A stretch of 64,000 nucleotides of DNA from Streptomyces odontomachi. GTDB taxonomy: Bacteria; Actinomycetota; Actinomycetes; Streptomycetales; Streptomycetaceae. A model generated the notes under the pieces. The model saw only the letters and a program-made list of their open reading frames with translations, was not told the origin of the DNA and ran no database searches. The stretch covers positions 372,001 through 436,000 of the forward strand of contig NZ_JAMJWG010000002.1 of NCBI RefSeq assembly GCF_024435355.1, given 5' to 3'. The position numbers and the translations under genes are program-made. This document shows, one piece after another, positions 44,915 to 54,201 of the stretch (position 1 is its first letter; each line of letters opens with the position of its first letter).

Positions 44915-45094
44915 TAAACGCATCATGACCAAGACACGTCAAGACTTATGCGCAAACGCCTGGAGGTTGCCCGCCGTCTCCTGCCTCGTCCGCGCGATGA
45001 GGCGGTCTCGGTGGCAGGCCGGGGATTCGGACCGGCGGCCCGCCCGGCTGGATCCGCCGGCGCGGTGCGGTACGCCCGCTCTACTGTTCCGGTC

Positions 45095-45910
45095 ATGACG
45101 AAGCGGGGTCAGCGTGGTGGTGGCGGGCGGCCGGGGGCGCGGGCGCGCTCGCCCAAGGGGGCGTCGGGAAAGGTGTCGCGCAAGGGCTCGGGCGGGCGGG
45201 GTGCGTCCGCCGCCGGTTCGTCCGAAGGTGGCGCGGACGGCGCCCGCGTCGTCCCGGAGCCCGTGGTGGAGACGGTGCGGCTCCCGCTGTCCTTCCACCC
45301 GTGGCGCGGCGGCCATGTCGGTGAGTTCGACCGGGGGTTGCGGTCCTATCGGGGCGGCGAGTCCCGCGACTGGCGCCGGGTCGCGACGGTGCGGATGCTG
45401 GCCCGCGCCTCCCGGGGCCTCGACGTCCTCGGCCCCGCACCCGGTGAGTCGCTGCCGAGGGGGTTCCTCTGGGGCGACCCGGGGCGGCAGCAGTTCGGCA
45501 TGGGCGGTCCGGACTGGGTCTTCGGACCGCTGGAGAGGCCCTGCCGCCGGTGCGCCACCGTGTTCGTCAGCTCCGCCGAGGAGCAGAAGCGCATGCACGA
45601 GGAACGCGGATGCCACATCGACGTGATGCCGGCCCTGTGCCGGGACTGCCGTCAGGTCAAGCGGGTCCGGAAGGAGTACTCCGAGCGCGTCGGGCACCTG
45701 GGCGGCACCCCGGCGCCGGACGCGCTGCTCCACGTCGCCCGCCTCGGCGCGCGGCTCCTGGCCGCCGGGGAACAGGTCAACGTGGACCGGCTGATCGGGT
45801 ACAGCCGCACGGCGAGACGGACCAAGCGCCTTGCCCGGGACGCGGCCCTGGTCGAGGAGGAACTCCTGGCTCTGCGTGCCTCCGGCGTCCGACGCCGCTC
45901 ACCCGGATGA
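45095..45910 (+). CDS. Zinc-ribbon protein of unknown function
   Basis: A 271-residue protein. The first 55 residues are a basic Gly/Arg/Ser-rich disordered tail. The centre has a probable zinc site: Cys150-x2-Cys153, Cys173 and Cys182-x2-Cys185 (PCRRCATVFV, RGCHIDVMPALCRDCRQVKR). The rest is rich in Arg and hydrophobic helices. No signal peptide, so cytoplasmic, possibly nucleic-acid binding. ATG 45095 was chosen because the upstream open frame overlaps the mannanase promoter. It is convergent with the P450 gene (14-bp gap). Family not recognised. Confidence 0.65.
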   Translation: MTKRGQRGGGGRPGARARSPKGASGKVSRKGSGGRGASAAGSSEGGADGARVVPEPVVETVRLPLSFHPWRGGHVGEFDRGLRSYRGGESRDWRRVATVRMLARASRGLDVLGPAPGESLPRGFLWGDPGRQQFGMGGPDWVFGPLERPCRRCATVFVSSAEEQKRMHEERGCHIDVMPALCRDCRQVKRVRKEYSERVGHLGGTPAPDALLHVARLGARLLAAGEQVNVDRLIGYSRTARRTKRLARDAALVEEELLALRASGVRRRSPG

Positions 45911-45924
45911 GCGAGTGCCGCCGG

Positions 45925-47211
45925 TCAGGAGCCGGCCACCTGCACGGGCAGGGTCTTCAGGCCGTTGATGAAGTTCGACACCAGGCGGCGTGGTGGGGAC
46001 GTGAGGTGGAGCGACGCCGGCAGGGTGCGGCGGACCTCGTCGTACAGGGCCCGGAGCTGGAGGCGGGCGAAGTGGGCGCCCAGGCAGACGTGGGGGCCGT
46101 CGCCGAAGGAGACGTGGGGGTTCGGGGAGCGGGACAAATCCAGGGCGTGCGGGTCGGTGAAGACGCGTTCGTCGTGGTTGGCCGAGGCGTGGAAGACGAC
46201 CACCTTGTCGCCGGTGCGGATCCGCGTGCCGGCCAGTTCGGTGTCCCGGGTGGCGGTGCGCCGGAAGGTCAGGACCGGTGGGTGGCGGCGGAGCAGTTCG
46301 TCCACTGCGGTGCTGAGATCGGCCTCGCCGTCGCGCAGCCGGCGGTAGGCCTCGGGGTGCCGGGCCAGCAGGTGCAGGCCGCCGGGTGCCGCGCTGCGTA
46401 CCGTGTCGTTCCCTGCCACCACCAGCAGGAAGAAGAACATCTCCAGCTCCGGCTCGGTCAGTTCCGGGTCCGAGCCGAGGGCGGTCATCACGTCGTCGCT
46501 CGGGTGGCGCCGCTTGTGTGCCGCCAGCGAGAGCGCGTAGTCGAACATGTCCCGCAGCGCTGCCGGGGATCTCGGATTGACGGGCTTGGCGTCCGCCCCG
46601 AGCACCGGTGTTCCGGCCTCGTCGGGGTCCTGGTAGCCGATGACGCGCTGGGTCCAGTGCAGCAGGAGGCCCCGGTCGCTGTCCGGTACGCCCAGCAGGT
46701 CGGTGAGATTGAGCAGCGCGTAGTCGTCGGTGACCTGGGCGACGAGGTCGCAGGTGCCGTCGGTGGCCCGTGCCCCGGCGACGGCCCGGGTGAGCAGGGA
46801 GCGGGCGCGCTCCCGGGCGACCGCGGCGAAACGGTCCACGCGCTTCGGCGTGAAGGCCCGGCTGACCAGGGCACGCAGGCGCCGGTGGTGCGGTGGGTCC
46901 TGGTTGAGCATCATGCGGCGGATGAACGGCAGGTCGGCGGGGTCCGGGTCGCGAATCTGGGTGGCGCCCAGATACGAGGAGTACGTCGAGGAGTCCCTCA
47001 GGACACGCACGACATCGTGGTGCCGGGTGACGGCCCAGAAGCCGGGGCCGGCCGGCCAGCCGAGCACCTCCGGCTCCTCCTGCCATGCCACCGGGTGGTG
47101 ATCGCGCAGCTGACGGTAGCGATCGTGGGGGACGCCCCGCGCGTACTGCCTCGGGTCGAACACATCCGGTATCGGCGCCTGTCCCGGCAGTTCGGTGCCT
47201 TGCCCGCTCAC
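45925..47211 (-). CDS. Cytochrome P450
   Basis: A 428-residue soluble bacterial P450. I-helix oxygen-activation motif AGNDTVRSA, K-helix ELLRRH with the downstream FRRT, and the heme loop FGDGPHVCLGAHFAR with the proximal Cys. The GND in place of the usual GHE/GNE acid pair is compatible with activity. It is most similar in style to P450s acting on steroid-, terpene- or cholesterol-like substrates (AGNDTVRSA is common there), which is only a hint. GTG 47211 overlaps the stop of the preceding hydrolase (GTGA), so the two are co-translated. No ferredoxin is encoded nearby. Confidence 0.85.
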   Translation of the reverse strand: MSGQGTELPGQAPIPDVFDPRQYARGVPHDRYRQLRDHHPVAWQEEPEVLGWPAGPGFWAVTRHHDVVRVLRDSSTYSSYLGATQIRDPDPADLPFIRRMMLNQDPPHHRRLRALVSRAFTPKRVDRFAAVARERARSLLTRAVAGARATDGTCDLVAQVTDDYALLNLTDLLGVPDSDRGLLLHWTQRVIGYQDPDEAGTPVLGADAKPVNPRSPAALRDMFDYALSLAAHKRRHPSDDVMTALGSDPELTEPELEMFFFLLVVAGNDTVRSAAPGGLHLLARHPEAYRRLRDGEADLSTAVDELLRRHPPVLTFRRTATRDTELAGTRIRTGDKVVVFHASANHDERVFTDPHALDLSRSPNPHVSFGDGPHVCLGAHFARLQLRALYDEVRRTLPASLHLTSPPRRLVSNFINGLKTLPVQVAGS

Positions 47212-48002
47212 GCCCTCGCCTCGCCCTCCTGCCCGTCGGCCCGTAGGAAGTCCTCCACCACACGGATCAGGTCGAGAGGGGCCTCGTCCATCGCGTAGTG
47301 GCCGCATGAGGGCAGTTCCACCAGTTCGCCCTGCGGAAACCAGCGCATCCAGGTGGCCTGCTGCACCTGGGCCGAGAGTGCCGGGTCCAGCGCGCCCACG
47401 ACGGACAGGGCCGGCACGGGCGAACCGTCGAGCTGGTCGTGGAAGTCCTCGCCGGCCCAGGAGTCCAGCCAGGCCCGGAACGCCTTCACCTCGCTGCGTT
47501 CGAGCGAACGACGCACCATGCGGTCCAGCCAGGCCGCGGGGCGTCGACCTCCGGTGGTGAGGTCGAGGATGATGCGGCGGTTCTCCGGGTGCTGCGCCGC
47601 GGCGGAGAAGAGTTCCCACTGCTCGGGAGGCAGCGGCAGGCCGGATGCGGGTACCGGCGACACACCGACGATCCTGCGCACCCGTCCGGGCGCGGTCGCC
47701 ACCGTCCGCTGAGCGATGCAGCCGCCCATCGAGTGGCCGATCACCGAGAACCGGTCCCAGCCGAGCCGATCGGCCAGCGCGATGACGTCCGCGGCGCCCT
47801 CCGCCGTGGTGTACGCGCCACTCATGTCCCTGGCCTCGCCGTACCCCCGCAGGTCCACCGCCGCGTACTGGAACGAAGCCAGGTCGAGATCCGGCAGCAC
47901 CGGGTCGTAGGCGGAGCGGTCGGAGAACCAACCGTGTATCGCGATCACCTTGTGCGGGCCGTCGCCGTGCAGTCCATGAGGCAGAACAGGTAAAGCGGTC
48001 AC
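47208..48002 (-). CDS. Alpha/beta hydrolase coupled to P450
   Basis: A 264-residue alpha/beta-hydrolase: oxyanion HGWFSDRSAY, nucleophile elbow GHSMGG, acid in VVGALDPALS, and catalytic His in PSCGHYAMDE. The GTG start 48002 is preceded by GGGAG. The 3' end overlaps the P450 start, so esterase/epoxide-type hydrolysis and P450 oxidation probably serve one pathway. No reductase or transporter gene lies in the pair. Substrate unknown. Confidence 0.8.
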   Translation of the reverse strand: MTALPVLPHGLHGDGPHKVIAIHGWFSDRSAYDPVLPDLDLASFQYAAVDLRGYGEARDMSGAYTTAEGAADVIALADRLGWDRFSVIGHSMGGCIAQRTVATAPGRVRRIVGVSPVPASGLPLPPEQWELFSAAAQHPENRRIILDLTTGGRRPAAWLDRMVRRSLERSEVKAFRAWLDSWAGEDFHDQLDGSPVPALSVVGALDPALSAQVQQATWMRWFPQGELVELPSCGHYAMDEAPLDLIRVVEDFLRADGQEGEARA

Positions 48003-48093
48003 GCTGACTCCCGTTGCCGGACGGAGTGGGCCGGCCGGTCAAACCGACCCAACTCCGATCACAATGGCGGTAATCAGCCGGCTGCGCAAGGCC

Positions 48094-48118
48094 GCCGGCC
48101 CGAGCCCTTCGGGCCGGC
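48094..48118 (-). terminator. Terminator of the DUF4232-like lipoprotein gene
   Basis: A perfect 9-bp stem, GCCGGCCCG (48094-48102) and CGGGCCGGC (48110-48118), has a 7-nt loop. It is located 37 nt after the lipoprotein stop on the minus strand. Confidence 0.6.
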
Positions 48119-48154
48119 ATCGTGCCGCGCCGATGCCTTCGGGGCCGCGGCGGG

Positions 48155-48820
48155 TCAGGGGTGGAACAGCGGCGACACGGCGTTCTCCGACATGTCCTGC
48201 CAGTACGTCACGTGGATCGTGTCATCCACCACGATGCCTTCCGTCGTGGGCAGTTTCACGGAGGTGGCCTCCCCCGTGTCGCTGCCGATGTTCTTGCCCT
48301 GGAACGCGACGGTGAGGGTCTTCTCGGTGGTGGCGTCTTCCTTGCCCTGGTTGGCGAGTACGCCCGCGTAGCCCTCCTTGCCCGGGTCGAGGACCACCAC
48401 GGCCTGCGGCTTGGAGTCCTCGTAGGGCGGTGGCACGGACTGCGCTTGGCCGAACCTGACCGCCGGATAGCCGTACAGATTGCAGGGCTTGTCGCTCGTG
48501 TTGGTGACGGTGAGCAGGAGCTTCGCGTCGTCCTTGTGCGCGGGCAGCGCGAACTCCAGGGTCACGTGGGTGTTCGTGCCGGTGCAGGTGCCTTCCTCGG
48601 TACCGCCCCCGTCGCCGCCCGACGTGCCACCCGTCTCGCCGCCGGTGTTACCGGAGCCGCCTGTCCGGGTCGCGGAGGCGGTCGGCTTCGACGGCGAGGC
48701 GTCCTCGCCGGCCTTGCCGTCACCCGACTGACAGGCCGTGGTCGCCAGAGACGCGGCGACGGTCATGCCGAGGGCACCGAGCCGCCAGGTGCGACGGGTG
48801 GTCTTGCGGTAGGTGTGCAT
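48155..48820 (-). CDS. DUF4232-like lipoprotein
   Basis: A 221-residue surface lipoprotein. Signal peptide RRTWRLGALGMTVAASLATT with the lipobox ending TTAC; then a 50-residue low-complexity Gly/Thr/Ser linker; then a beta-sandwich domain with paired cysteines (GTCTGTNTHVTLEFALPAHK and NTSDKPCNLYGYPAVRF) typical of DUF4232 proteins. ATG 48820 has GGGGAT upstream. No function is known for the family. It is divergent from the monoacylglycerol-lipase-like gene across 262 bp. Confidence 0.75.
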   Translation of the reverse strand: MHTYRKTTRRTWRLGALGMTVAASLATTACQSGDGKAGEDASPSKPTASATRTGGSGNTGGETGGTSGGDGGGTEEGTCTGTNTHVTLEFALPAHKDDAKLLLTVTNTSDKPCNLYGYPAVRFGQAQSVPPPYEDSKPQAVVVLDPGKEGYAGVLANQGKEDATTEKTLTVAFQGKNIGSDTGEATSVKLPTTEGIVVDDTIHVTYWQDMSENAVSPLFHP

Positions 48821-49082
48821 CTTGATCCCCGTGGGTGTGGGCTGACGTACGGTCACGCTGACTCGCAAGGATGCAACGGTCCGGGGTGCCGGACCGGTGC
48901 GCCCGAGGATCGTTACGGATCACGCACATGGAAGCGACGCTTCCCCCTGCCGCGCCCGCCTCGCCGGCTCCCCGAATGCGGGGGAAGCGTGCTCACACCC
49001 CCTCCCGGTCCACCGTCACCGCCCCCTACGCTCGGCGTGATCTCTTACCAGCCGCCACCGACGACGTTGGAGGAACCGACCG

Positions 49083-49895
49083 ATGGCCGACGCACGGATG
49101 CACACCCTGGCCGGCACCCGGGGTGCGATCACCGCACACGAGTGGTCGCACCCCGATCCGCGCTGCGTGGTGCTCCTCATCCACGGCTATGGCGAGCACA
49201 TGGGACGCTACCCGCATGTCGCCGACGCCCTGCTGCGCGCGGGGGCAGCCGTCCTCGGCCCCGACCACATGGGCCACGGCAGGTCGGAGGGCGACCGGGT
49301 GGTGATCGAGGACTTCGAGGACGTCGTCACCGACGTGCACACGGTCGACGAACTGGCCCGGGCCACCTATCCGGGCCTGCCGGTGATCGTGGTCGGCCAC
49401 TCGATGGGCGGGCTGATAGCGGCCCGGTACGCCCAGCGGTACTCCGCCACGCTGACCGCGCTGGTGCTGTCCGGCCCCGTACTCGGCCGCTGGCAGACGA
49501 TCGAGGACCAACTGGGCCTGGACGAGCTGCCCTACGTGCCGATCGACCCGGGCACGCTGTCCCGCGACCCGGCGGTCGGCACGGCCTACGCGGCGGACCC
49601 GCTGGTGTGGCACGGGCCGTTCAAGCGCCCGACGGTGAGCGCGTTCGACCGGGCCATGAGCACCATCTCCGACGCCGGCGACCTCGGCCCGCTGCCCACC
49701 CTCTGGATACACGGCTCGGACGACCGGCTGGTCCCGCTCGACGGCACCCGCACCGGTATCGAGAAGTTGCGCGGTGACGACTTCACCGAGCACCTGAGGC
49801 CGGGCGCCCAGCACGAGGTGTTCAACGAGACCGACCGGGACGAAGTCCTGGCCGAGGTGACCGGTTTCATGGACCGGGTCCTCACCACCCGCTGA
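49083..49895 (+). CDS. Monoacylglycerol-lipase-like serine hydrolase
   Basis: A 270-residue alpha/beta-hydrolase of the monoglyceride lipase/lysophospholipase group (Hydrolase_4): LLIHGYGEHMGRYPHVADAL, GPDHMGHGRSEG, nucleophile GHSMGG, acid Asp in WIHGSDDRLVP and His in PGAQHEVFNE. These enzymes release fatty acid from monoacylglycerols. ATG 49083 has GGAGGAA 9 nt upstream. No signal peptide; cytoplasmic. Confidence 0.85.
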   Translation: MADARMHTLAGTRGAITAHEWSHPDPRCVVLLIHGYGEHMGRYPHVADALLRAGAAVLGPDHMGHGRSEGDRVVIEDFEDVVTDVHTVDELARATYPGLPVIVVGHSMGGLIAARYAQRYSATLTALVLSGPVLGRWQTIEDQLGLDELPYVPIDPGTLSRDPAVGTAYAADPLVWHGPFKRPTVSAFDRAMSTISDAGDLGPLPTLWIHGSDDRLVPLDGTRTGIEKLRGDDFTEHLRPGAQHEVFNETDRDEVLAEVTGFMDRVLTTR

Positions 49896-50006
49896 CGCCC
49901 CTCCTCCCCCACCGGTCTCCGGCGCGCGCCGTCACCGGCCGCACCGGTGCCGGCGTGTCCTGGAAAGGGCTCGCGCCGACGCCGATGCGCGCGCCGGTGC
50001 CGGAGT

Positions 50007-51053
50007 TCAGACCGCGTCGGCCGCGCGGTCCGTGGTCCGGAACGCGGGGATGACCTCGCGACCGAACCGGCGGATGCACCTGAGCTCCTCTTCGTGCCTG
50101 GGCCCGGCCGCCATGCGGAACGTCATGATCAGGTAGGCGGGGTCGATCGTCTCCTGGAACGCGCGGATCGACGCGATGCAGTCGTCGGGGCTGCCGACGA
50201 TCAGGCGGTCGCGGCGGTGGCGGTCGAACTTGAAGTCCTCCTCCTTCGTCACGCCCTCGAGGAACGGCTCGCGCTCGGCCACCCACCGCGGGACCTGCTC
50301 GAAGTAGAACCAGTGATCGGCGCGTATGTGCGGCCACCACACGCGCTCGACGTCCTCCAGCGAGTCGCCGACCCAGCCGTCGCGCAGCAGGTTGACCGCG
50401 AGCTTGTCCGAGGTGCCGTACTCCACTCCGGCGGCGCGATAGAGCTCCGTCCAGTAGCGCATGACCTCGATGTTGTGCAGCGGATCGGTCGGCCACGGGC
50501 AGCCGAAGCGCGCTGCGCGACGCACGCCCGGTTCGGACATCGCGCCGATCCACAGCTGGGGGCTCACCGGCTTCGGTGTGATGTGGCCCTTGACGTTGAA
50601 GTGCCGGCCGTGGAAGTCGAGCTCCTCGCCCGCCCACGCGCGTTGCACGATCTCGATGCCCTCCTCGAACCGGGACACCTGGCGCTTGGCATCGAGTCCG
50701 AAGAGCTCGAACTCCGACGGGAAGTTGCCCAGGCCGACGCCGAGGCGGAGGCGGCCGTTGGACAGGATGTCGGCCATCGCGCCGTGCTCGGCGACGTGGA
50801 TCGGGTGCTCGAAAGGAAGCAGGTGGATCGTTGTGCCGATATCGACCCGTTCGGTGATCGCCGCCAGCGCGCCGAGCGCCGCCCACGGGGAGGGCAGATA
50901 GCCGTCGGGCATCATGTGGTGTTCGGGGACGAAGAGCCCGTCGAAACCGGCCTCCTCTGCCACCCGCGCGGCCGCCAGGATCTCCTGCCAGCGCTGCACG
51001 ATTCCCTCTGCATGGGGCGGATCCTGGGGACGGAACAGGATTCCGAACTTCAT
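50007..51053 (-). CDS. LLM-class flavin-dependent oxidoreductase
   Basis: A 348-residue TIM-barrel protein of the luciferase-like monooxygenase superfamily (MKFGILFRPQDPPHAEGI, VAEEAGFDGLFVPEHH, LSNGRLRLGVGLGN, LIVGSPDDCIASIRAF). Such enzymes use reduced FMN (or F420) to oxidise alkanes, sulphonates or other small molecules. ATG 51053 has GGAGGAG upstream. It is a single gene without an adjacent flavin reductase. Substrate unknown. Confidence 0.85.
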   Translation of the reverse strand: MKFGILFRPQDPPHAEGIVQRWQEILAAARVAEEAGFDGLFVPEHHMMPDGYLPSPWAALGALAAITERVDIGTTIHLLPFEHPIHVAEHGAMADILSNGRLRLGVGLGNFPSEFELFGLDAKRQVSRFEEGIEIVQRAWAGEELDFHGRHFNVKGHITPKPVSPQLWIGAMSEPGVRRAARFGCPWPTDPLHNIEVMRYWTELYRAAGVEYGTSDKLAVNLLRDGWVGDSLEDVERVWWPHIRADHWFYFEQVPRWVAEREPFLEGVTKEEDFKFDRHRRDRLIVGSPDDCIASIRAFQETIDPAYLIMTFRMAAGPRHEEELRCIRRFGREVIPAFRTTDRAADAV

Positions 51054-51164
51054 GGCCGTGTCTCCTCCCGGAGTGACCTCGTTGCCAGACCTGTCTGTCA
51101 CATGTCTTTCTGGCGCTTCGCTACATCAGGGCGGACGGTGGTGGCGGCTCCGTACGGGCGTTGC

Positions 51165-51202
51165 CCAGATCTCGCGGCTGACGCCAGATCTCGCAGCTGA
51201 CG
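51165..51202. repeat. 19-bp tandem duplication
   Basis: CCAGATCTCGCGGCTGACG (51165-51183) is followed directly by the same sequence with one G-to-A change (51184-51202). It lies in the 351-bp gap 51054-51404 between the flavoprotein and LOG genes. That gap also has a plus-strand open frame (QLADRSSQWITAIAVCTRRG) that could be a decayed gene end; no intact gene was found. Confidence 0.7.
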
Positions 51203-51404
51203 CTCGGCAGGTGCAGCAACTGGCCGACCGCTCATCCCAGTGGATCACCGCCATCGCCGTCTGCACCCGCCGCGGCGCCCATCTGACCGACATCTTCACC
51301 GGCGACACCGGTCCCGTTGATCATCGCCCACGGCAGAACCCGTGGTCAGCGCCGGCGCGTCTGTGGTACACCGAAGGCTCCGCCCCGCCGTCCCGGAGGT
51401 CCCC

Positions 51405-51977
51405 GTGCGCCGCCTTGCCGTCTTCCTCGCCTCGTCCGACGGGAACGATCCGGCGTACGCCAAACTGGCCGCCGACGTGGGCGCGGAGCTGGCCCGGCGC
51501 GGGATCGGCCTCGTCTACGGCGGCGGCCGCAGCGGGCTGATGGGGGTGCTGGCGGACAGCGCGTTGAAGGCGGGTGGCGAGGTCGTCGGTGTCATGCCGC
51601 GCAGCATGGTCGAGCGGGAGTGGGCGCACGAGGAGGTGACGGAGCTGCTCATGTGCGATTCGATGCACGAGCGCAAGGCGATGATGGCCGAGCGCGCTGA
51701 CGCCTTCGTCGCCCTGCCCGGCGGGCTCGGCACGCTGGAGGAGATCTTCGAGGTGTGGTCATGGCGCCAGCTCGGCTTCCACGCCAAGCCGGTCGGCCTC
51801 CTCGACGCCGGAGGTTTCTGGACGCCCCTGCTCGACGCCCTGCGCGGCATCGCCGACTCCGGCTTCCTGCCCGCGTCCACCCTGGACGACCTCGCCGTCG
51901 CACCCGCGCTCCCCGGTCTGCTGGACGCGCTGGAGGAGCGGCTGCGCCGCGGCCCGCAGCCCGCGCACGGAAGCTGA
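51405..51977 (+). CDS. LOG-family nucleoside 5'-monophosphate phosphoribohydrolase
   Basis: A 190-residue Rossmann-fold protein of the LOG (lonely guy) family with the defining PGGLGTLEEIFE motif (PGGxGTxxE) and the upstream arginine in MHERKAMMAERADAF. Characterised relatives release free cytokinins from their riboside monophosphates or hydrolyse AMP-type nucleotides. GTG 51405 has GGAGG five bases upstream; the open frame extends to 51342 without a start signal. Confidence 0.8.
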   Translation: MRRLAVFLASSDGNDPAYAKLAADVGAELARRGIGLVYGGGRSGLMGVLADSALKAGGEVVGVMPRSMVEREWAHEEVTELLMCDSMHERKAMMAERADAFVALPGGLGTLEEIFEVWSWRQLGFHAKPVGLLDAGGFWTPLLDALRGIADSGFLPASTLDDLAVAPALPGLLDALEERLRRGPQPAHGS

Positions 51978-52081
51978 CGGGGTCGACGGCGCACCGCGGC
52001 CCGTCCAGATCGCCGCGGTCCCCAAGCCCGTCGAGAAGGCCACAAACGGATGCACGACGGACGTACGGCGAACGTCTTGCG

Positions 52082-53491
52082 TCACTGCTTGACCCCGTCG
52101 ATGACGACCTGGTGGAGTTCGAGATCGTCGACGTGCTCGGCGATGTTGGGCGTGTCGAGCGGGCCGTCGACCGTGACGTGGCTGAGCCGTACGCTGCCGA
52201 CGGGGTCGTCCGGATAGCCCTGGATGTCCCACCCCTGACTGGCCGCGGCGACCTTCCAGTGGCTGAGGTTGATGTCGGTGACGGTGGGTGGGAACGACCC
52301 GGAGTCGCCCTCGCCGTAGTTGAAGTCGATCAGCAGCAGAGGGCCGCCGATGGCCTGCACGTCGACCCGGTAGACGTGGGTGCCCTCCAGGAAGCCGCCG
52401 CGCACCGAGTTGGTCTTCAGCCGGTGGCCGGACTCCAGACCGGTGGAGTTCATGGTCAGATCCCGGCCGTACACGTTGCGGATGCCGCCGCTCATCTCGC
52501 TGCCGAGGGTGATTCCGCCGTGGCCGTCGGCGAAGGCGCTGTTCTGGATGACGATGTTCTGGCAGGGGATGTTCACCCGGCGCCCGTCCGCGTTACGGCC
52601 GGACTTGATGGCGATGCAGTCGTCTCCGGTGTTGAAGGAGACGGAGTCGATCAGTACACCGTCGCAGCACTCAGGGTTGCAGCCGTCGGTGTTCGGGCCG
52701 TCGGACTCGACGGTGACGCCGCGTACCGTCACATCGCGGCAGAGGGTCGGATGCAGGTGCCAGAACGGGGAGTTGCGGAAGGAGACACCCTCGATGAGCA
52801 CCCGCTCGCACTGGTACGGCTCCACGAAGGCGGGTCGGAAGTGGTATCCGGTTCCGTCCCGTTGGGCCACCGGTAGGCCGGCGTTGACGGTCGCCTCGAA
52901 GGCGGTGAAGTCGGGGCCGCCACCGGTCTGGGCCCATGCCCACCAGGTGGCGTCGGATGCCTGCCCGTCGAGCAGGCCGGATCCGGTGATGGCGATGTCG
53001 TGCTGGCCGAAGGCGTAGATGAGCGGGGAGTAGTTCATCAGCTCGATGCCCTGCCAGCGGCTGTAGACCGTGGGCAGGTAGTCCGCACGGTCGGTGGAGA
53101 ACAACAGCGTGGCACCGTCGGCCACGTGCAGCTCCACCCGGGACAGCAGGTGGATGGGGCCGGTGGCCCACGTGCCCGCCGGGACCACCACCCGGCCGCC
53201 GCCCGACTCGTGGGCCGCCTTGACCGCGGCGCCGAGCGCGGCGGTGTTGTCGGTCGTGCCGTCCGGGACGGCACCGAAAGCGGTGATGAGGAAGTCCCGT
53301 GCCGGGATGCGCGGCGCGCGGACGCCCGCGACGATCCGGTCGGCGGCGGCGTCCCAGGCTCCGTCACCGTGGCGCGTTGCTGCCGCGGCGCTGCCGGCGA
53401 GGACGTCGGGCAGGGCGGCCGCCCCGCCCACGGCCGTCGCCGCCAGGAGCAGATGTCTGCGGGTCAGCCGGAAGGTGTCCATCGCGTTCAT
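52082..53491 (-). CDS. Secreted polygalacturonase (GH28)
   Basis: A 469-residue parallel-beta-helix enzyme. A twin-arginine signal (TRRHLLLAATAVGGAAALPD) gives export through Tat. All GH28 motifs are present: NTDG (residues 267-270, Asp269), GDD (289-291, catalytic Asp290/291), GHGG (323-326, His324) and the substrate-binding RLKT. It should hydrolyse alpha-1,4-galacturonan (pectin) or a related exo-substrate. ATG 53491 has GAGGAGAGG upstream. It fits the other plant-polysaccharide enzymes in the window. Confidence 0.9.
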   Translation of the reverse strand: MNAMDTFRLTRRHLLLAATAVGGAAALPDVLAGSAAAATRHGDGAWDAAADRIVAGVRAPRIPARDFLITAFGAVPDGTTDNTAALGAAVKAAHESGGGRVVVPAGTWATGPIHLLSRVELHVADGATLLFSTDRADYLPTVYSRWQGIELMNYSPLIYAFGQHDIAITGSGLLDGQASDATWWAWAQTGGGPDFTAFEATVNAGLPVAQRDGTGYHFRPAFVEPYQCERVLIEGVSFRNSPFWHLHPTLCRDVTVRGVTVESDGPNTDGCNPECCDGVLIDSVSFNTGDDCIAIKSGRNADGRRVNIPCQNIVIQNSAFADGHGGITLGSEMSGGIRNVYGRDLTMNSTGLESGHRLKTNSVRGGFLEGTHVYRVDVQAIGGPLLLIDFNYGEGDSGSFPPTVTDINLSHWKVAAASQGWDIQGYPDDPVGSVRLSHVTVDGPLDTPNIAEHVDDLELHQVVIDGVKQ

Positions 53492-53570
53492 GTCCTCTCC
53501 TCAGGATCTGTGCCCCGCTGTCGCGGACGTCGACGTCGGAGGTTCCTGCGGACCGGGGCAGACCCTTGTG

Positions 53571-53614
53571 GTCGGCGATCAGTCGGCGATCAGTCGGCGA
53601 TCGGATGGATCTTC
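53571..53614. repeat. Four tandem 11-bp repeats
   Basis: GTCGGCGATCA is repeated four times without spacers (53571-53581, 53582-53592, 53593-53603, 53604-53614; the last ends in G). It lies upstream of the GH28 start and 51 bp beyond the end of the next gene. One repeat is one helical turn, so it could bind a regulator cooperatively or be simple slippage. Confidence 0.75.
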
Positions 53615-53664
53615 GACCCCTATGTGCCCCGGCCGGCACGATGCGAACCGTGGGGCGCGGGGTG

Positions 53665-54201
53665 TCAGTCCCCGTCCGCCTGGGACAGCGCCTCGCTGAT
53701 CATGCGGGTGGCGAAGTCACGGTCGTCGGTGAGGCGGTTGATGTGCTCGGCGAGCAGGAAGGCGGTGGCTTCCAGGGGGGTCATCTCGCCCTCGGTCCAG
53801 TACCCGTACTGCTTGCGCCACAGGCCGGGACTCAGGCCGGTGCCTGCGGCGACGAGCAGGCCGGCCATGGTGGGGATGGCTTCGGGGCGAACGCTCTTGG
53901 GCATCATGCGCATCGTGGCCACCAGGTTGGGCACCACGCAGGCGATGACGTCCTCGTCATGCTCCTCGTAGGCCATGCGCAGCCACTGCATGAACATGTA
54001 GATGAGCGTGCAGGCGCCGTCCAGCACGTCATCGACTCCCCTGGGGCCCAGGGAGGCGGCGAACTGGTCGATCATCGCCTGCTGTTCGGGGTCGGTCCTG
54101 GTCCTGCCGTCGTAGACGGCTTTGAGTCGAGAGTCGATCACCATGAGTGCTGCGCTCACATCGCCGGCGGGAGCATGCCGGGGGTCACAGGACGACGACA
54201 C
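53665..54201 (-). CDS. Hypothetical protein, all-helical
   Basis: A 178-residue cytoplasmic protein, predicted helical, with DDVLDGACTLIYMFMQWLRM and a C-terminal segment MTPLEATAFLLAEHINRLTD. GTG 54201 was chosen because GAGGAGGAAG lies just upstream; the frame is open to 54543 but that part has no start signal. Neither fold nor family is recognised. It is divergent from the EF-G paralogue and its leader, and might share regulation with them. Confidence 0.6.
   Translation of the reverse strand: MSSSCDPRHAPAGDVSAALMVIDSRLKAVYDGRTRTDPEQQAMIDQFAASLGPRGVDDVLDGACTLIYMFMQWLRMAYEEHDEDVIACVVPNLVATMRMMPKSVRPEAIPTMAGLLVAAGTGLSPGLWRKQYGYWTEGEMTPLEATAFLLAEHINRLTDDRDFATRMISEALSQADGD

Noticed and set aside
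53571..53614. CRISPR array
   Set aside because: Repeats are 11 bp and directly adjacent with no spacers, and no cas genes are present.
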